Positions 34,084 to 44,438 of a stretch of DNA of 64,000 nt are shown here, piece after piece. A program made the translations under genes and the position numbers. The DNA comes from Typha latifolia. Lineage: Eukaryota; Streptophyta; Magnoliopsida; Poales; Typhaceae. The notes under the pieces were generated by a model. That model was given only the letters and a program-made list of their open reading frames with translations, made no database searches and was not told where the DNA came from. The stretch covers positions 5,766,001 through 5,830,000 of the forward strand of contig CM034099.1 of assembly GCA_019914945.1 (NCBI GenBank), written 5' to 3'. Each line of letters begins with the position of its first letter. Positions within the stretch are counted from its first letter, which is position 1.

Positions 34084-37000
34084 TTACAATGAACTTTGAG
34101 TTTGATCACAGACAGTAATACTCTCTCTGTACTTCCTCTTATCTTTTTGCAACTCCTTTCCTTTTCCCCAGAGAAATGCATATAGCCCTCCAATTATCAA
34201 GCATGTCCCAAGTAAACTGCAAAATTAAAATTTATATACTTACACTTAGTAGTATTGAGTTTTTAAACTTATGAAGTTGTTAAATTAGATACTTACCTTC
34301 CAATTGTGATATCTGGACCCATTAAAATAGAGTCTATGATTGTTGTAAAAATCACAGATAAGGAATTAAACATTGAAGGATAAGTTGGTCCTCTTCTTGC
34401 AATAGCCCATGAGACCAAGCAAAATGTAGCACCAGTATTGAGTATACCCTGCAAATTAAATCATTTTGATTATAAACTAATAACAAAGTTTGCTATATAG
34501 AGTTGATATTGCTCTATAATAAATATAAATGAGATGAAAAAGAAATATTACAATTTTTTTTTTTAGTTTCGTCAAAGCTTAAAGTGTATATATAATGCAA
34601 CAAAACTAGAACAATAATTTAAATTATAGTAAATCATTGAAAAATTAAGATTATATTATAAAATCTATGTGTTTTACATCTTTCTTTTTCAAGCTAAAAT
34701 CCTAATCTTTTTTAAATTTTAAATTTGTCAAACTAGATCGGAGTAAAATATATTATTTTTTTAATAGAGAATCTAGTAAAATGTTGTTGAATAATAAAAA
34801 AGCAAAGAGTTAAAAGCGAAATAATGTCTTACTGAGTATATTATTGTGAAGAGTTGCATATTCCAACTTAAAGCCCATGTTGACTTCTCTCTATTAATAA
34901 TAACCCCAATTATTATTGCTTGGAAACTTCCTGCCACACAAGTCAACATTGTTGTCCAATACTTGGAAGAAAATATCTTGAATAATTTCACCTGTTCATC
35001 AATAAAAAGTTATTTTTAGTTACTAATAATAACAACAAAAATTAAATCCTTCACACCACCATAGAAAGAATATATAATCTTTAAAAAATTATTGGATTAA
35101 TTTTAAAGAACTAGAAATTTGCTTTAAATATAACTTCTAAATTATCAAAAAATTTATATATTTATATATTTTTATTATAAAACAATATAAAAATACTTAT
35201 AATTTAAGTATTTTTTATAATTTTTTATATATTAAAAATTATAGTATTTTTTAACTCCTAAATACTTATAGCTTTTTTATTATAAATATTTTTTCACCCT
35301 TAACAACGAATGAGATTCTATTAGAAAAGAAAAAGAATGATATCTCATTAGGAATAACAATCTTCACTTTAAGAATTATATGATTGGAATAAAATGGTTT
35401 GTGACATCAGATTTAGTACATAGTAAATATTTAAGAAAAATTATTTGTGACATGAGATTTAATAGAGAGTAAATTTAAAAAATAGGAGTCGAGATAGAAA
35501 TATCACAAAAGAAAAAATGAGCAAAATAAAATCTTTTCATAATCATAAAATGATAAAAAAATATATATATATGTTTGGATAACATACCTGCGTAATGAAC
35601 CAAAAGGCATAACCCAAGCAACTAGCCACCAATAACAAAGTTCCACGCAGCCAATTATGATGAATAATCTCACTTGTTATTTCACCATGATTTTTGAGCA
35701 AGTGAGTAGGCCATATGTGCAAAGATTTTCCTTTGTATAAACTAACAACCATGGTTCCTCCCACGCACAATATAGTGCCAATAATCTTCACTTTTCCTTC
35801 TTTGGATCCTAAGCCCAGCCTCTCTACCCTAAATAGAGAAGAAGAATTAGTATAAGAAATGAGAATTAACTTCCTCTAGAAAATGTAGCATTTTGGTATG
35901 ATATAAGATGGATTAATTACCTGATTATTACTGCTATGATGAAGGTTACAACCGGGATTAAATTTAAGAAATTAACTGAATACGCCGCACTTGTATCTCG
36001 TAATCCGTAATAGTATAGACCTAGTGCCATTATGATTCTGGATGCAAAAAAAAAAAATTATGAGAAATTATAATATTGACACTAAAAATTCTTTTTTTTG
36101 AAAAATTTTTTTTTGATCATTTTCAACAAGGGAACAAAAATATAAGACTAGTTGTCAAATTTAGAATGAATATTGCAAAGAAATGAGCTTACCCACATGC
36201 AGCATTGATGAAAATCCACATGCAAGTTAACCAATTCAACTTCTTTCTCATCTCTCTACAGGAGATATGTAAATAAATGAGAATAAATGTACGATAAAAT
36301 AAATCTCCAATGATAACAACTAGTTGGTACTACTAATGTTAGTAGAAATTTATACAACAAAAGAATAGGTTTGTTTTGGGGTCTTATGCATTTATACTCC
36401 TTTAATTTCTTCTTCCTTTCCACTTTGCTCTACCTCAAAAGGAAAGATGACATGCACATATATAGATCATGAGCTAGCTAGGATTTCTGATTATTTTGTA
36501 GGAACTCGACAAATAATAGCAAATCCCCTTCTCCATGAATCCATTTCTTCTTCTTTTTTTCTTTTTCTTTTTGAATGAACAAGAGTCATGGTATAAAATC
36601 TTTTTTTCTTCCAAAGAATATAGCAAAGTGCATTGCATTCTTTCCTCTCCATCGAGGTTACAGTGTCAGTCTTTTTAACCTTTTGCTACAAGAGCATGGA
36701 ACAGTTTTACCTATAGAATTAGAAAATTTAAGAACACAAAAGAGGCTGTAGTTAAGTATACTAGGCTATATATATTTTATTTTATTTAAAAAAAAAAAAA
36801 AAACCACCAAGGATGCCATCTCTTTATTAGCCAGCTACTCTCTTGTTGTAGTAATAATCTAGATGCATGATGTATAGAGTCTTAGTAATATTGTCTCACC
36901 ATCCCGCATTAAAGAGATCAAATGCATTCACAAACCTCTCCAAGAAGAAGGCGAAGGGAGCAACGAAGGCGACGCCGATGATGTTGCGATAACCGAGGAG

Positions 37001-37108
37001 GACGAAGGGTTGCATGCCCTTGTTCAAGGCTATCTTCGACAAGAGGAGCATCCCCATGGTGAAGAGTTGAACCAAGATCATGCTCAATGGGAGAAGGAGA
37101 TTTTCCAT
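34084..37108 (-). CDS. WAT1-related EamA-domain transporter (nodulin MtN21-type)
   Basis: Membrane transporter of the plant drug/metabolite (EamA) family that includes vacuolar auxin exporter WAT1 and amino-acid exporters (UMAMIT). Exons 37108-36936, 36255-36193, 36037-35921, 35828-35588, 34991-34833, 34448-34297 and 34216-34084 give 345 residues with about ten hydrophobic segments in two EamA halves. Typical blocks are ALNKGMQPFVLLGYRNIIG, GLYYYGLRDTSAAYSVNFLN, KVKIIGTILCVGGTMVVSLY and CLVSWAIARRGPTYPSMFNS. The tail is short and hydrophilic (KGKELQKDKRKY). The region between segments 2 and 4 is shorter than in many WAT1 proteins. Substrate cannot be told from sequence. Introns are AT-rich. 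Confidence 0.88.
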
Positions 37109-37969
37109 GGTTCCACTGCTCTCTCACTCTCAATCTCCATTAGAGAATAGAGAAGAGAGAAAGAGAGAAGTAGGTTTCAGGTGTTGGTGGAGAGATGTCA
37201 CGTGTAACAACTTGAGTTGTTTGTTTGTTGCTATGAGTGGAATGTTTGAAGTTGTTACGTGAGAAACTATGGGGATTGTGTGAGCTTTAATTAGGGGGGA
37301 GATATTCTTGGAACGAGATCGGTATGATTCATCGCTTAGAAAGAAAAAGGAAACTTGGAATGACGTCTTTAATTCTTCTGTTCATAAATCGGATTGAGAG
37401 AGAGAGAGAGAAAATTTTGGATCTTATTTATTTTTATTTTTATTATTTCTAATCTTACAAAAATTATGAGACCTATTAGTAAAAATCCACCACTTTCAAG
37501 GATGAAGAAAATGAGTCTCTATAACAATCACATGTGAATCCTAACATTATAAACCAAGCGAAAAGGATTGATGCGTGTACCACAAGTTTACTAAAAACTT
37601 TCCCCTCTGTCTATGTTCTTCGACACCAAACTTAAAAGTTCCTGAGAAATTTCCCTACTTCATGAATCATGAGTCATGACATAAAACAGCTCCAGGACTC
37701 CTAGGAAAAGAAGAATTATATCTCATAAAGATAACCCAACATATCCCATACAAATGAAGTTGCCTGAATACTGCGAAACTAATCCCACATCTCATGCAAA
37801 TGAAGAGGACAACCAATTCGTCTGGAAAAAGACTTTTCCAACATTTATTCTTCTTTCTAATAGAATGTATAACAAAAAATTGTGAGCTTCCTCACATGCA
37901 CCAAGAAAGAATTAGAAGATAGAGTAACTCCATCACTAGACTCAGTTGCTTCGGATGCTAGTGGGCCCA
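37109..37969. other. spacer between WAT1-related gene and L9
   Basis: Promoter of the WAT1-related gene (left) and 3' UTR of L9 (right). A short GA run lies near 37396-37412. Nothing else recognised. Confidence 0.5.
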
Positions 37970-39855
37970 CTACTCATCAGCCATGGTCCCTTTCTCACTG
38001 ACATAGATACCATCCAAGAACTTCCTGATATCCTTGTTCTTCACATGACACTTCTGCAACACAAAAGAGATTGCAATATTAAAGTAAGAGATAAGAGTCA
38101 ACTGAGAAATGAAACTGATTGACATTCCAACAAATGGAGCACGTCTGAACCTGGTTGATCAGAGCAGCAGATCGAGAGACGAGTTCAATATCATTGCCAT
38201 CAAGGATGAGTTCATCCTTGACTTTCTCAGAACGAAGAATCGTCACTCCTTGAAGCATATCCACTTTCCTCACCTGTTGAAGTGAAAGAAAGAAATATCA
38301 TATCCGAAAATATACTAATCCATATGTTAAATGTCTGTACTTAATGGTCATCTCACATTTACCTCCATATGTGAAACATAGTAATCTCAATTAAAGAAAA
38401 AGGGAAAAAGTGCAAATGGCAAATAATGTAGATAAAATCGATAATGACAATTACTGTGGAGCTCCATGAATCACATAAGTTATAGCAGATTAATCCCCTG
38501 CAATGTGCAGAAGGAACTGAAGATCGTACCCATGAATAAAAAGAGGCATCCTGAGAAGGCTTGACTGTACAAGGACTAACATACATTACATCTGTGAGAA
38601 TGACAAGCACTTTTTACTGGGGTAAAAAGCAGATAGAGCATGGATCTGATGGTAAATTTAAATTTAAATTGGTCTAATGTGGATTCCAAAATGAATCGAA
38701 TATCTGTAAAACCAATACTTGTTCTACACCTTTAACACATGTATGAGTACAAAATGTTTGGTATACCATGCCAACGACATGACAAGTTGAAAGCAAAGAT
38801 ATACAATGCCAATGACATGAGAATTGATTAGCTATCAACATGAGTAATGCCGACCAGCACGGTAGTGGCCCATGGCAAATAACATGGGGCTAGTTCAGCA
38901 TGTCACTAGGACAGCATTGAAATGGCACGACATGGGTGGGCACGAGAGAATATCTGGATAATCGCCCTCTATTGTACCATTAATTCCCTAGAACTCACAT
39001 GCAATGGGTGGTATCAGATTCATTCACCACAAATCAAAATGAGAACGGATGAATCAGAACAAAGTACAACTAGATTTTCTTACGTTAAAGTGATAATTCA
39101 TGGGACCATGGAACAATTTGTTCTGAAAGAAAACAGATGAACATATTCGCGGTTGGAACCTAACATCAAATTAAAGCAAATTGGAAGCCAAATAAGATAA
39201 TCTCAGCAATAAATTCCATTTCAACAAGCAGAAGATCACGACAAATGTCTAAACCGATGCCAATATTGACCCAATCAACCACTTCATCTTTAAACCCTCT
39301 AAATATCATAATTTGACAGAAAGATCCAAAGGAAACCGGACCGATACGCAAGCCCGTAAACCAAAACCACGAGAAAAGCTAAGATCCAACATGGGTTCTT
39401 CCCCCAAAATTGATCCAATCAATCGCTTCATCAGTAAGCCCCCCAAAGACGATAACTTGACGCAAATATCCAAATCGAGTTGAACTCTTTACCTTCTTCT
39501 CTCCGAGGAAATTCCTGATCTCGATGGAGGTGTTGGAATTGGCGATGGAAGCGTTAATGGGGAAGTGGGCGTAGACAAATCGCATCTTATACCGGTACCC
39601 CTTGGTGACTCCAGTGATGAGATTTTGGACGTGGGAGATGGCCGTGCGGATAGCCGCCATGGTCTTGCGTGTGCCAAACCAAGCTTCCACCTTTAGCTTT
39701 CGCCCGTCCTCCACAAGCTGGAAGTCGAGGTTGAGGTGCTTAAAGTTGCGGGTGAGCTTACCGCGGGGTCCCTCCACCTCGATTAGCTTCGCCTTCACCC
39801 TCACGGCCACCCCCTCGGGGATATCCATAGTCTCCGTCGCCAAGATCGTCTTCAT
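37970..39855 (-). CDS. RPL9: 60S ribosomal protein L9 (uL6)
   Basis: Cytosolic large-subunit ribosomal protein uL6. Exons 39855-39493, 38273-38151 and 38053-37970 give 189 residues, close to the usual 190-194. The whole length matches the family: [20 protein letters not shown] at the start, [14 protein letters not shown], the [15 protein letters not shown] block, [15 protein letters not shown] across the first junction, and [20 protein letters not shown] then [15 protein letters not shown] at the end. Compared with Arabidopsis it lacks a few residues in the [13 protein letters not shown] loop. A GA-repeat leader sits directly upstream and a telo-box about 110 bp upstream, both typical of plant ribosomal-protein genes. 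Confidence 0.96.
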
Positions 39856-39856
39856 C

Positions 39857-39880
39857 TCTCTCTCTCTCTCTCTCTCTCTC
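39857..39880. repeat. (CT)n microsatellite abutting L9 start
   Basis: CT repeat of about 24 bp immediately upstream of the L9 start codon (GA on the coding strand). Confidence 0.9.
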
Positions 39881-39964
39881 TGGGTGTTGGAATAGGAGGA
39901 GGAGAAGAGAGAGAAAGAGGGAGGTGACGGCGATGGTTGTGTTTTGGCGCTGCTTCGAAATTTT

Positions 39965-39972
39965 TAGGGTTT
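39965..39972 (-). promoter_or_regulatory. telo-box (AAACCCTA) upstream of L9
   Basis: Exact AAACCCTA on the coding strand about 110 bp before the start codon. Telo-boxes are well known in promoters of plant ribosomal-protein genes, so this one is likely functional. Confidence 0.6.
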
Positions 39973-39984
39973 TGGTGGGCGTTG

Positions 39985-40110
39985 TTCGAGCAAAATAAAT
40001 CGAGCCGGCTCGAGCTCGACTTCCGGCTCAAATTTAATTTCTAACCCAAACTTTAAGCACAAGCCGACTCAGATCAAAGCTCTGCTCAATAAAGCTTAAT
40101 TCATATTTTT
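39985..40110. repeat. degenerate dispersed repeat rich in CGAGCC/CTCGAG
   Basis: A stretch with AAATCGAGCCGGCTCGAGCT-type wording resembles a second stretch at 55315-55690. Such sequence is common as an old dispersed element in plant genomes. The boundaries and class are not resolved. Confidence 0.35.
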
Positions 40111-40781
40111 CTAAATATACATATTAAATAAGATTTAATTTCTTACATATTTGATTTGATTTCATAAAGGGTAGGGTAGACTAACCAAGATTCCCTTCAA
40201 GATTAATTTAGACTTAAATTTAAAAATAATTAATATAAACTTGATATTTTTTTTGCTCTGAATCTTAAACTATTCAGTCGCTTTATAAATAATGAAACCA
40301 TTAATTATATTGACAGGAAAGCTGCTGTAAAAAGAAAAGAAAATTAAAAAAAAAAAACCTTTTTTTTTATAATAAATTTTGTTGATAAACCCATCGTAAT
40401 TGATAATATTTCATGCAGCATTCATTTTGGTCAAAAACTCGGTAGTTGGGAGGGTGTGATTATTTTCTCGCCGTTCTTATTTTATTCTCTACTTCAATTT
40501 GGTGAGATAGTGATCACACAAAACTTACTACTTAGTAGTGATTACATTTTTTAACTTCCTCTTTTAATACCGATAGACAAGACTTTTTAAGAGGAGGAGG
40601 TGAAGGTGGGACTGGGCCCCCATTCTGTTGGAAAGTTAGTTAGGCAAGAAAGAAACCGTTGCTTACTCCCTCATGCCATTTGCATTTATATCGCAACTAA
40701 TTTGCTTCTCTCTTCACTTCACCCCTTTCTTGTTAAATTCCCTCCCTCATCTCAAGAGTAACAATCACAACATCGAACAAG

Positions 40782-41315
40782 ATGCTACTCCCTCTCCTCT
40801 TTCTCATCCTCTTCCAATGCTCCTTTTCTACGACCGTAGCCACCGCAATTCCAGACATAATTGTCGACGCTTGCCACCGATGCGAAAAGGCTGATCCTAA
40901 TGTGAATTACACCCTCTGCGTTGCGTCTCTCGCATCGGTGCCCAAGAGCGGTCAAATAAACCTCAAAAAACTAGCAATCGCATCGGTAGAGATAGCGAAA
41001 GCAAATATGACGCGTGCTAAATCGGAGGTGAGGAAGATATTGAAGGCTGAAACGATGAATCATTATGTAAAATCGTGCTTGGAGACTTGTCGAAATCTCT
41101 ATTCAGATTGCATTTCTACTCTTGCGGACTCCATCAAGGCGATCAAGTCAGGCCGCTATGAGGATGCAAAGATATGGATCAGCAGTGCGGTGGATGCACC
41201 TGGTACATGCGAAGATGGCTTCAAGGAGGGGAGCTTAAAGTCGCCGTTGACAAAGGATAATGGTGCATTGTTCAACCTCACTGCCATTGCTCTTGCCGTT
41301 ACCTCTCTTCTTTGA
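40782..41315 (+). CDS. pectin methylesterase / invertase inhibitor-like protein
   Basis: Intronless gene for a 177-residue secreted protein of the PMEI/C-VIF family, which binds and blocks pectin methylesterase or acid invertase in the apoplast. Residues 1-22 are a signal peptide (MLLPLLFLILFQCSFSTTVA). C31 and C46 form the helical-hairpin disulfide region (CHRCEKADPNVNYTLC, with an extra Cys at 34), and the second pair lies around SCLETCRNLYSDC and the conserved APGTCEDGF. The C-terminal LFNLTAIALAVTSLL is hydrophobic, which is unusual and could act as a GPI-attachment signal or simply close the bundle. Whether the target is pectin methylesterase or invertase cannot be decided from sequence. 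Confidence 0.85.
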   Translation: MLLPLLFLILFQCSFSTTVATAIPDIIVDACHRCEKADPNVNYTLCVASLASVPKSGQINLKKLAIASVEIAKANMTRAKSEVRKILKAETMNHYVKSCLETCRNLYSDCISTLADSIKAIKSGRYEDAKIWISSAVDAPGTCEDGFKEGSLKSPLTKDNGALFNLTAIALAVTSLL

Positions 41316-42093
41316 TAATTATTCCTTCATAAGATCATCTGGATATGCTGATAATCTGTCTATGTAGTACCTATTACTTCTCTTGTTTAAAGACTATATG
41401 TTCAAGTGCATGGAAAAGGCTTATTATCATCATCTCTCTTTCGATAACATGGATCAGAATTTGGGTGTTAAATTTGCAGTTCTTTGACAGGAAAAAGATC
41501 TAAGTCTAAAGCTTATTTGTGGCAGTATTCAGAGTCCAAAGGATGTAAGGCATCATCCAAGTGAAGAATTGCTCACATCTATCTCATTCTGCTCGAAACT
41601 GAGAATTCCGCTGCTCTATATAGAGATAGTCGCGTGATTCTTAAGCTGTATAATCGATCGACTTCATGAGCAGATGATTGTGCTTGGTTAATACATTCAG
41701 CAAATTCAGATGTCATTCAACTCTAAATCGACTGAGATATTTACAAATTTTGGCGTTTGCCATTATTATCTCTTACATTTTGTCATATTGGTATTTCACC
41801 AGATAAGAAATCTCGGATTCTAATCAACATCCTCGGTTATCATGTTTTCAAGTAGCATAGTTAAATTAAATGATTAACATCATCAGATTTTGGAAAGTAG
41901 ACAGCCTAATAGCAATATTTCTCACTTGTCAATACCGTCAAACAGTATCATATCACAGAAACAATATGAAGACTAACAATATCACAGAGAAATACTCAAG
42001 ATGGTTTTATTCGTTAATGAATAACTCGGTCTCTGGAAACCGAATTAAACAGTGAATGAATGCATTTTCTTCAGTTACTGCTTGAAGGATCAC
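41316..42093. other. tail-to-tail spacer PMEI / Ole e 6-like
   Basis: 778 bp of AT-rich sequence holding the 3' UTRs of two convergent small genes. No other feature seen. Confidence 0.5.
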
Positions 42094-42309
42094 TCAATTT
42101 ATCTCCGACGAGTCCTTCGAGATGGTCGGCGCATCATTGCAAGCCTCATAACACATGGTTCCGCACGCCATGCTGTCCTTCCCGTTGGAGCAGCGGTTGT
42201 AGCAGTCATGGAAGCAGCCAAAGACGGTGGTGCTGACGGCCGGCACCGCCGACATGGCGAGCATGGAGAGGAGGAGGAAGGCAACCACGGCCATCTTTGT
42301 CTCGGCCAT
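42094..42309 (-). CDS. Ole e 6-like cysteine-rich secreted peptide
   Basis: Single-exon 71-residue secreted peptide. Residues 1-26 are a signal peptide (MAETKMAVVAFLLLSMLAMS). The mature part has six cysteines spaced C-x3-C-x3-C-x8-C-x3-C-x3-C (CFHDCYNRC and CGTMCYEAC), the helical-hairpin pattern of the olive pollen allergen Ole e 6 family. These proteins are known from pollen and other tissues; function is not established. A longer frame starts upstream at 42477 but the ATG at 42309 gives the clean signal peptide. It could equally be described as an alpha-hairpinin-like defence peptide. Confidence 0.75.
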   Translation of the reverse strand: MAETKMAVVAFLLLSMLAMSAVPAVSTTVFGCFHDCYNRCSNGKDSMACGTMCYEACNDAPTISKDSSEIN

Positions 42310-44438
42310 CTCTTGTTTGAAGGAAAGAGAGCAAGTAGTGGAAGGAAGAGAGTTACTAGAGTGTATGATAGAAAGAACAAAGGTTTTGGTTGCAAGGAAG
42401 GTAGCCGGGTATACATAAGAGCAGGAGGTTGTGTTTCTATGGATCCACATGAAATGGCGGGAGTTTGTTTTGGACAACGGTGACGTTTTGACTCGGTCTA
42501 GCAGAGATTAGTGGACAAATTTACTGGGGGAATCGAGACCACAAACTGGCAAAAGGAATTAATTTTTAGCTGCAACTAAATCACCTTAACAATCTTGGAT
42601 ACAAAAGGAAACTAATATGGTTAGTTTAGTAAATCTAGTTTCACGTTTCATATATCAATAAGTGACATAAGTCGGGGTCTTTTAAATCAAATAGAAACAT
42701 CTGGCAGAGAGTTTTGCTGAGCCGCCATCAAGATCATAAGAAATAGTGCAGCTTCTTTTCATTTTGGTAAAACCAATAGAAGCTGTGATTGCTGTAGTCC
42801 ATCTTTTCTTTTCCCACAAAATTTTTTCCCTCTTGGAAGGTAAAAAAATAGTTGCATTATTAATACAGTAATACAAGTAAAGGTACAAAGAATCAATGAT
42901 ACATCTGGAAAGATTCCACTCAGATCCTCATCTTAAAGTACATCAAAGCTGTATGGAAACTAACTCTAATATTGGTCTCATCACTAAAGCATCCTGAAGA
43001 ATGAAAAATGAAAAAGAACTTTCATGACATTAAGCCTGCTACTCAATTCGCCTCCATTGGATCATGTTTCACTCTCTAGTGAGCAAGAATCTGTGTCAGG
43101 TTTTTCTATAGAATGCTTCGAATTCCGAGTTCCAAAAAACCACGGGTCACAGGCTTCTCTTAATCCAATCTGCTGCCAAGAGGTCCAGCTCATCCACAAT
43201 TGTCATAAGTAGAAGCTCCATGTTTATGTGCTCAGTCTCTCTTTGGCCCCAAGCCTGGGACAAGGAACAGGGCCGCAAACCTGATGGAACTTTTCTCCAG
43301 TCAAGACAACTATAACCATGAATTATTGTAGAAATTATAAAGTAACAAAGAACTTACTGAAATAGTGAAATACAAAGCTCAGAATGTAATCATATAACTA
43401 CAATTAATATTTACATGATGAAGGCAGTAGTTCACAAGAGGGGGAAAAGAGAGGCCTATTTCTAATCAACATCTGATGAAAACAGTTGGGCAACTGCTGA
43501 GTTGTTCACTTTTTGATCGATCTGTTTGTAACTATCCAAGCCCTCCGCAACTGCATCACAAATGCTGCCATCTTAAAATTTATTTAAATCAAATTCCCTT
43601 GGATGAATTTTCATTTGATCTTAACAGGGTTCTACAGATCAGAACTAAGCCTACTTATTTCCGCAAGTTAAGTTGACTTCTTCCAGGGTTTTAATATTCC
43701 CAATAGCAATAACAAATATCATGTCTACCTTACAATTCTCAATGAGTAAACCTAGTAATTTACCAAACCATGATAACATGTGCAAGGATCACGCCTGTAA
43801 CTGATTGAAGGAATTGGTCAGACTTTCAAAGAGCCTTCCTTTCTATGCTACAGCTAACTCCATAAAGAATAGAAAAAGGTAAAAATTATAATGATAACTT
43901 CTCATTTATTGCAACTATAAATTTTAAATGGAAGGGTTTTGTCTCTACATATAGGCCATAGGGATCATGTCTCATCTATGTATAGAAGCCCAGAGAATTT
44001 ATAATAGGGCAAAGCAGACATAGAAGCGACATTAGACATATACAAGACACCACCTGTATTTCACGTATAATTTTTTTTCTAGTTCATATGCAATAGTAAA
44101 GGTATGTTTCCACCTCCTGGAATGCAACAAACATTGCAGGCAATTTTTTAGAAACAAGTACAAAGTTCAATGTATATATTTGGACAATAATCTGGTAATT
44201 AAATATGATAATTTATATTAATCGAAGTAATGATGGAGAATCTCATCCAGCTCCTTATAATGAATTAAATTACAACCAAGAAGAAAATGAAAGAAATAGA
44301 GTACATGAATCAAGGTATGAGGTCAAGATACCTGTGTTGCATGTACTAGCAATGGCACAGCCACGACGACAATCAGAGATTGATGTGAGGAAAGCAAGGG
44401 TAAAGTATCACTCATGTTAAAAAGAGACATCATCTCTT
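42310..44438. other. intergenic region Ole e 6-like to PPR, with possible orphan exons
   Basis: About 2.1 kb, AT-rich. On the minus strand a stretch at 43309-43147 follows a TTATAG acceptor and has two open frames, one reading LRPCSLSQAWGQRETEHINM then TIVDELDLLAADWIKRSL, the other Cys/Pro-rich (HQVCGPVPCPRLGAKERLST). Another minus stretch ending at a GTATCT donor (44332) reads SDCRRGCAIASTCNT. These could be exons in an extended 3' UTR of the PPR gene or remnants of another gene; support is weak. Confidence 0.3.
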
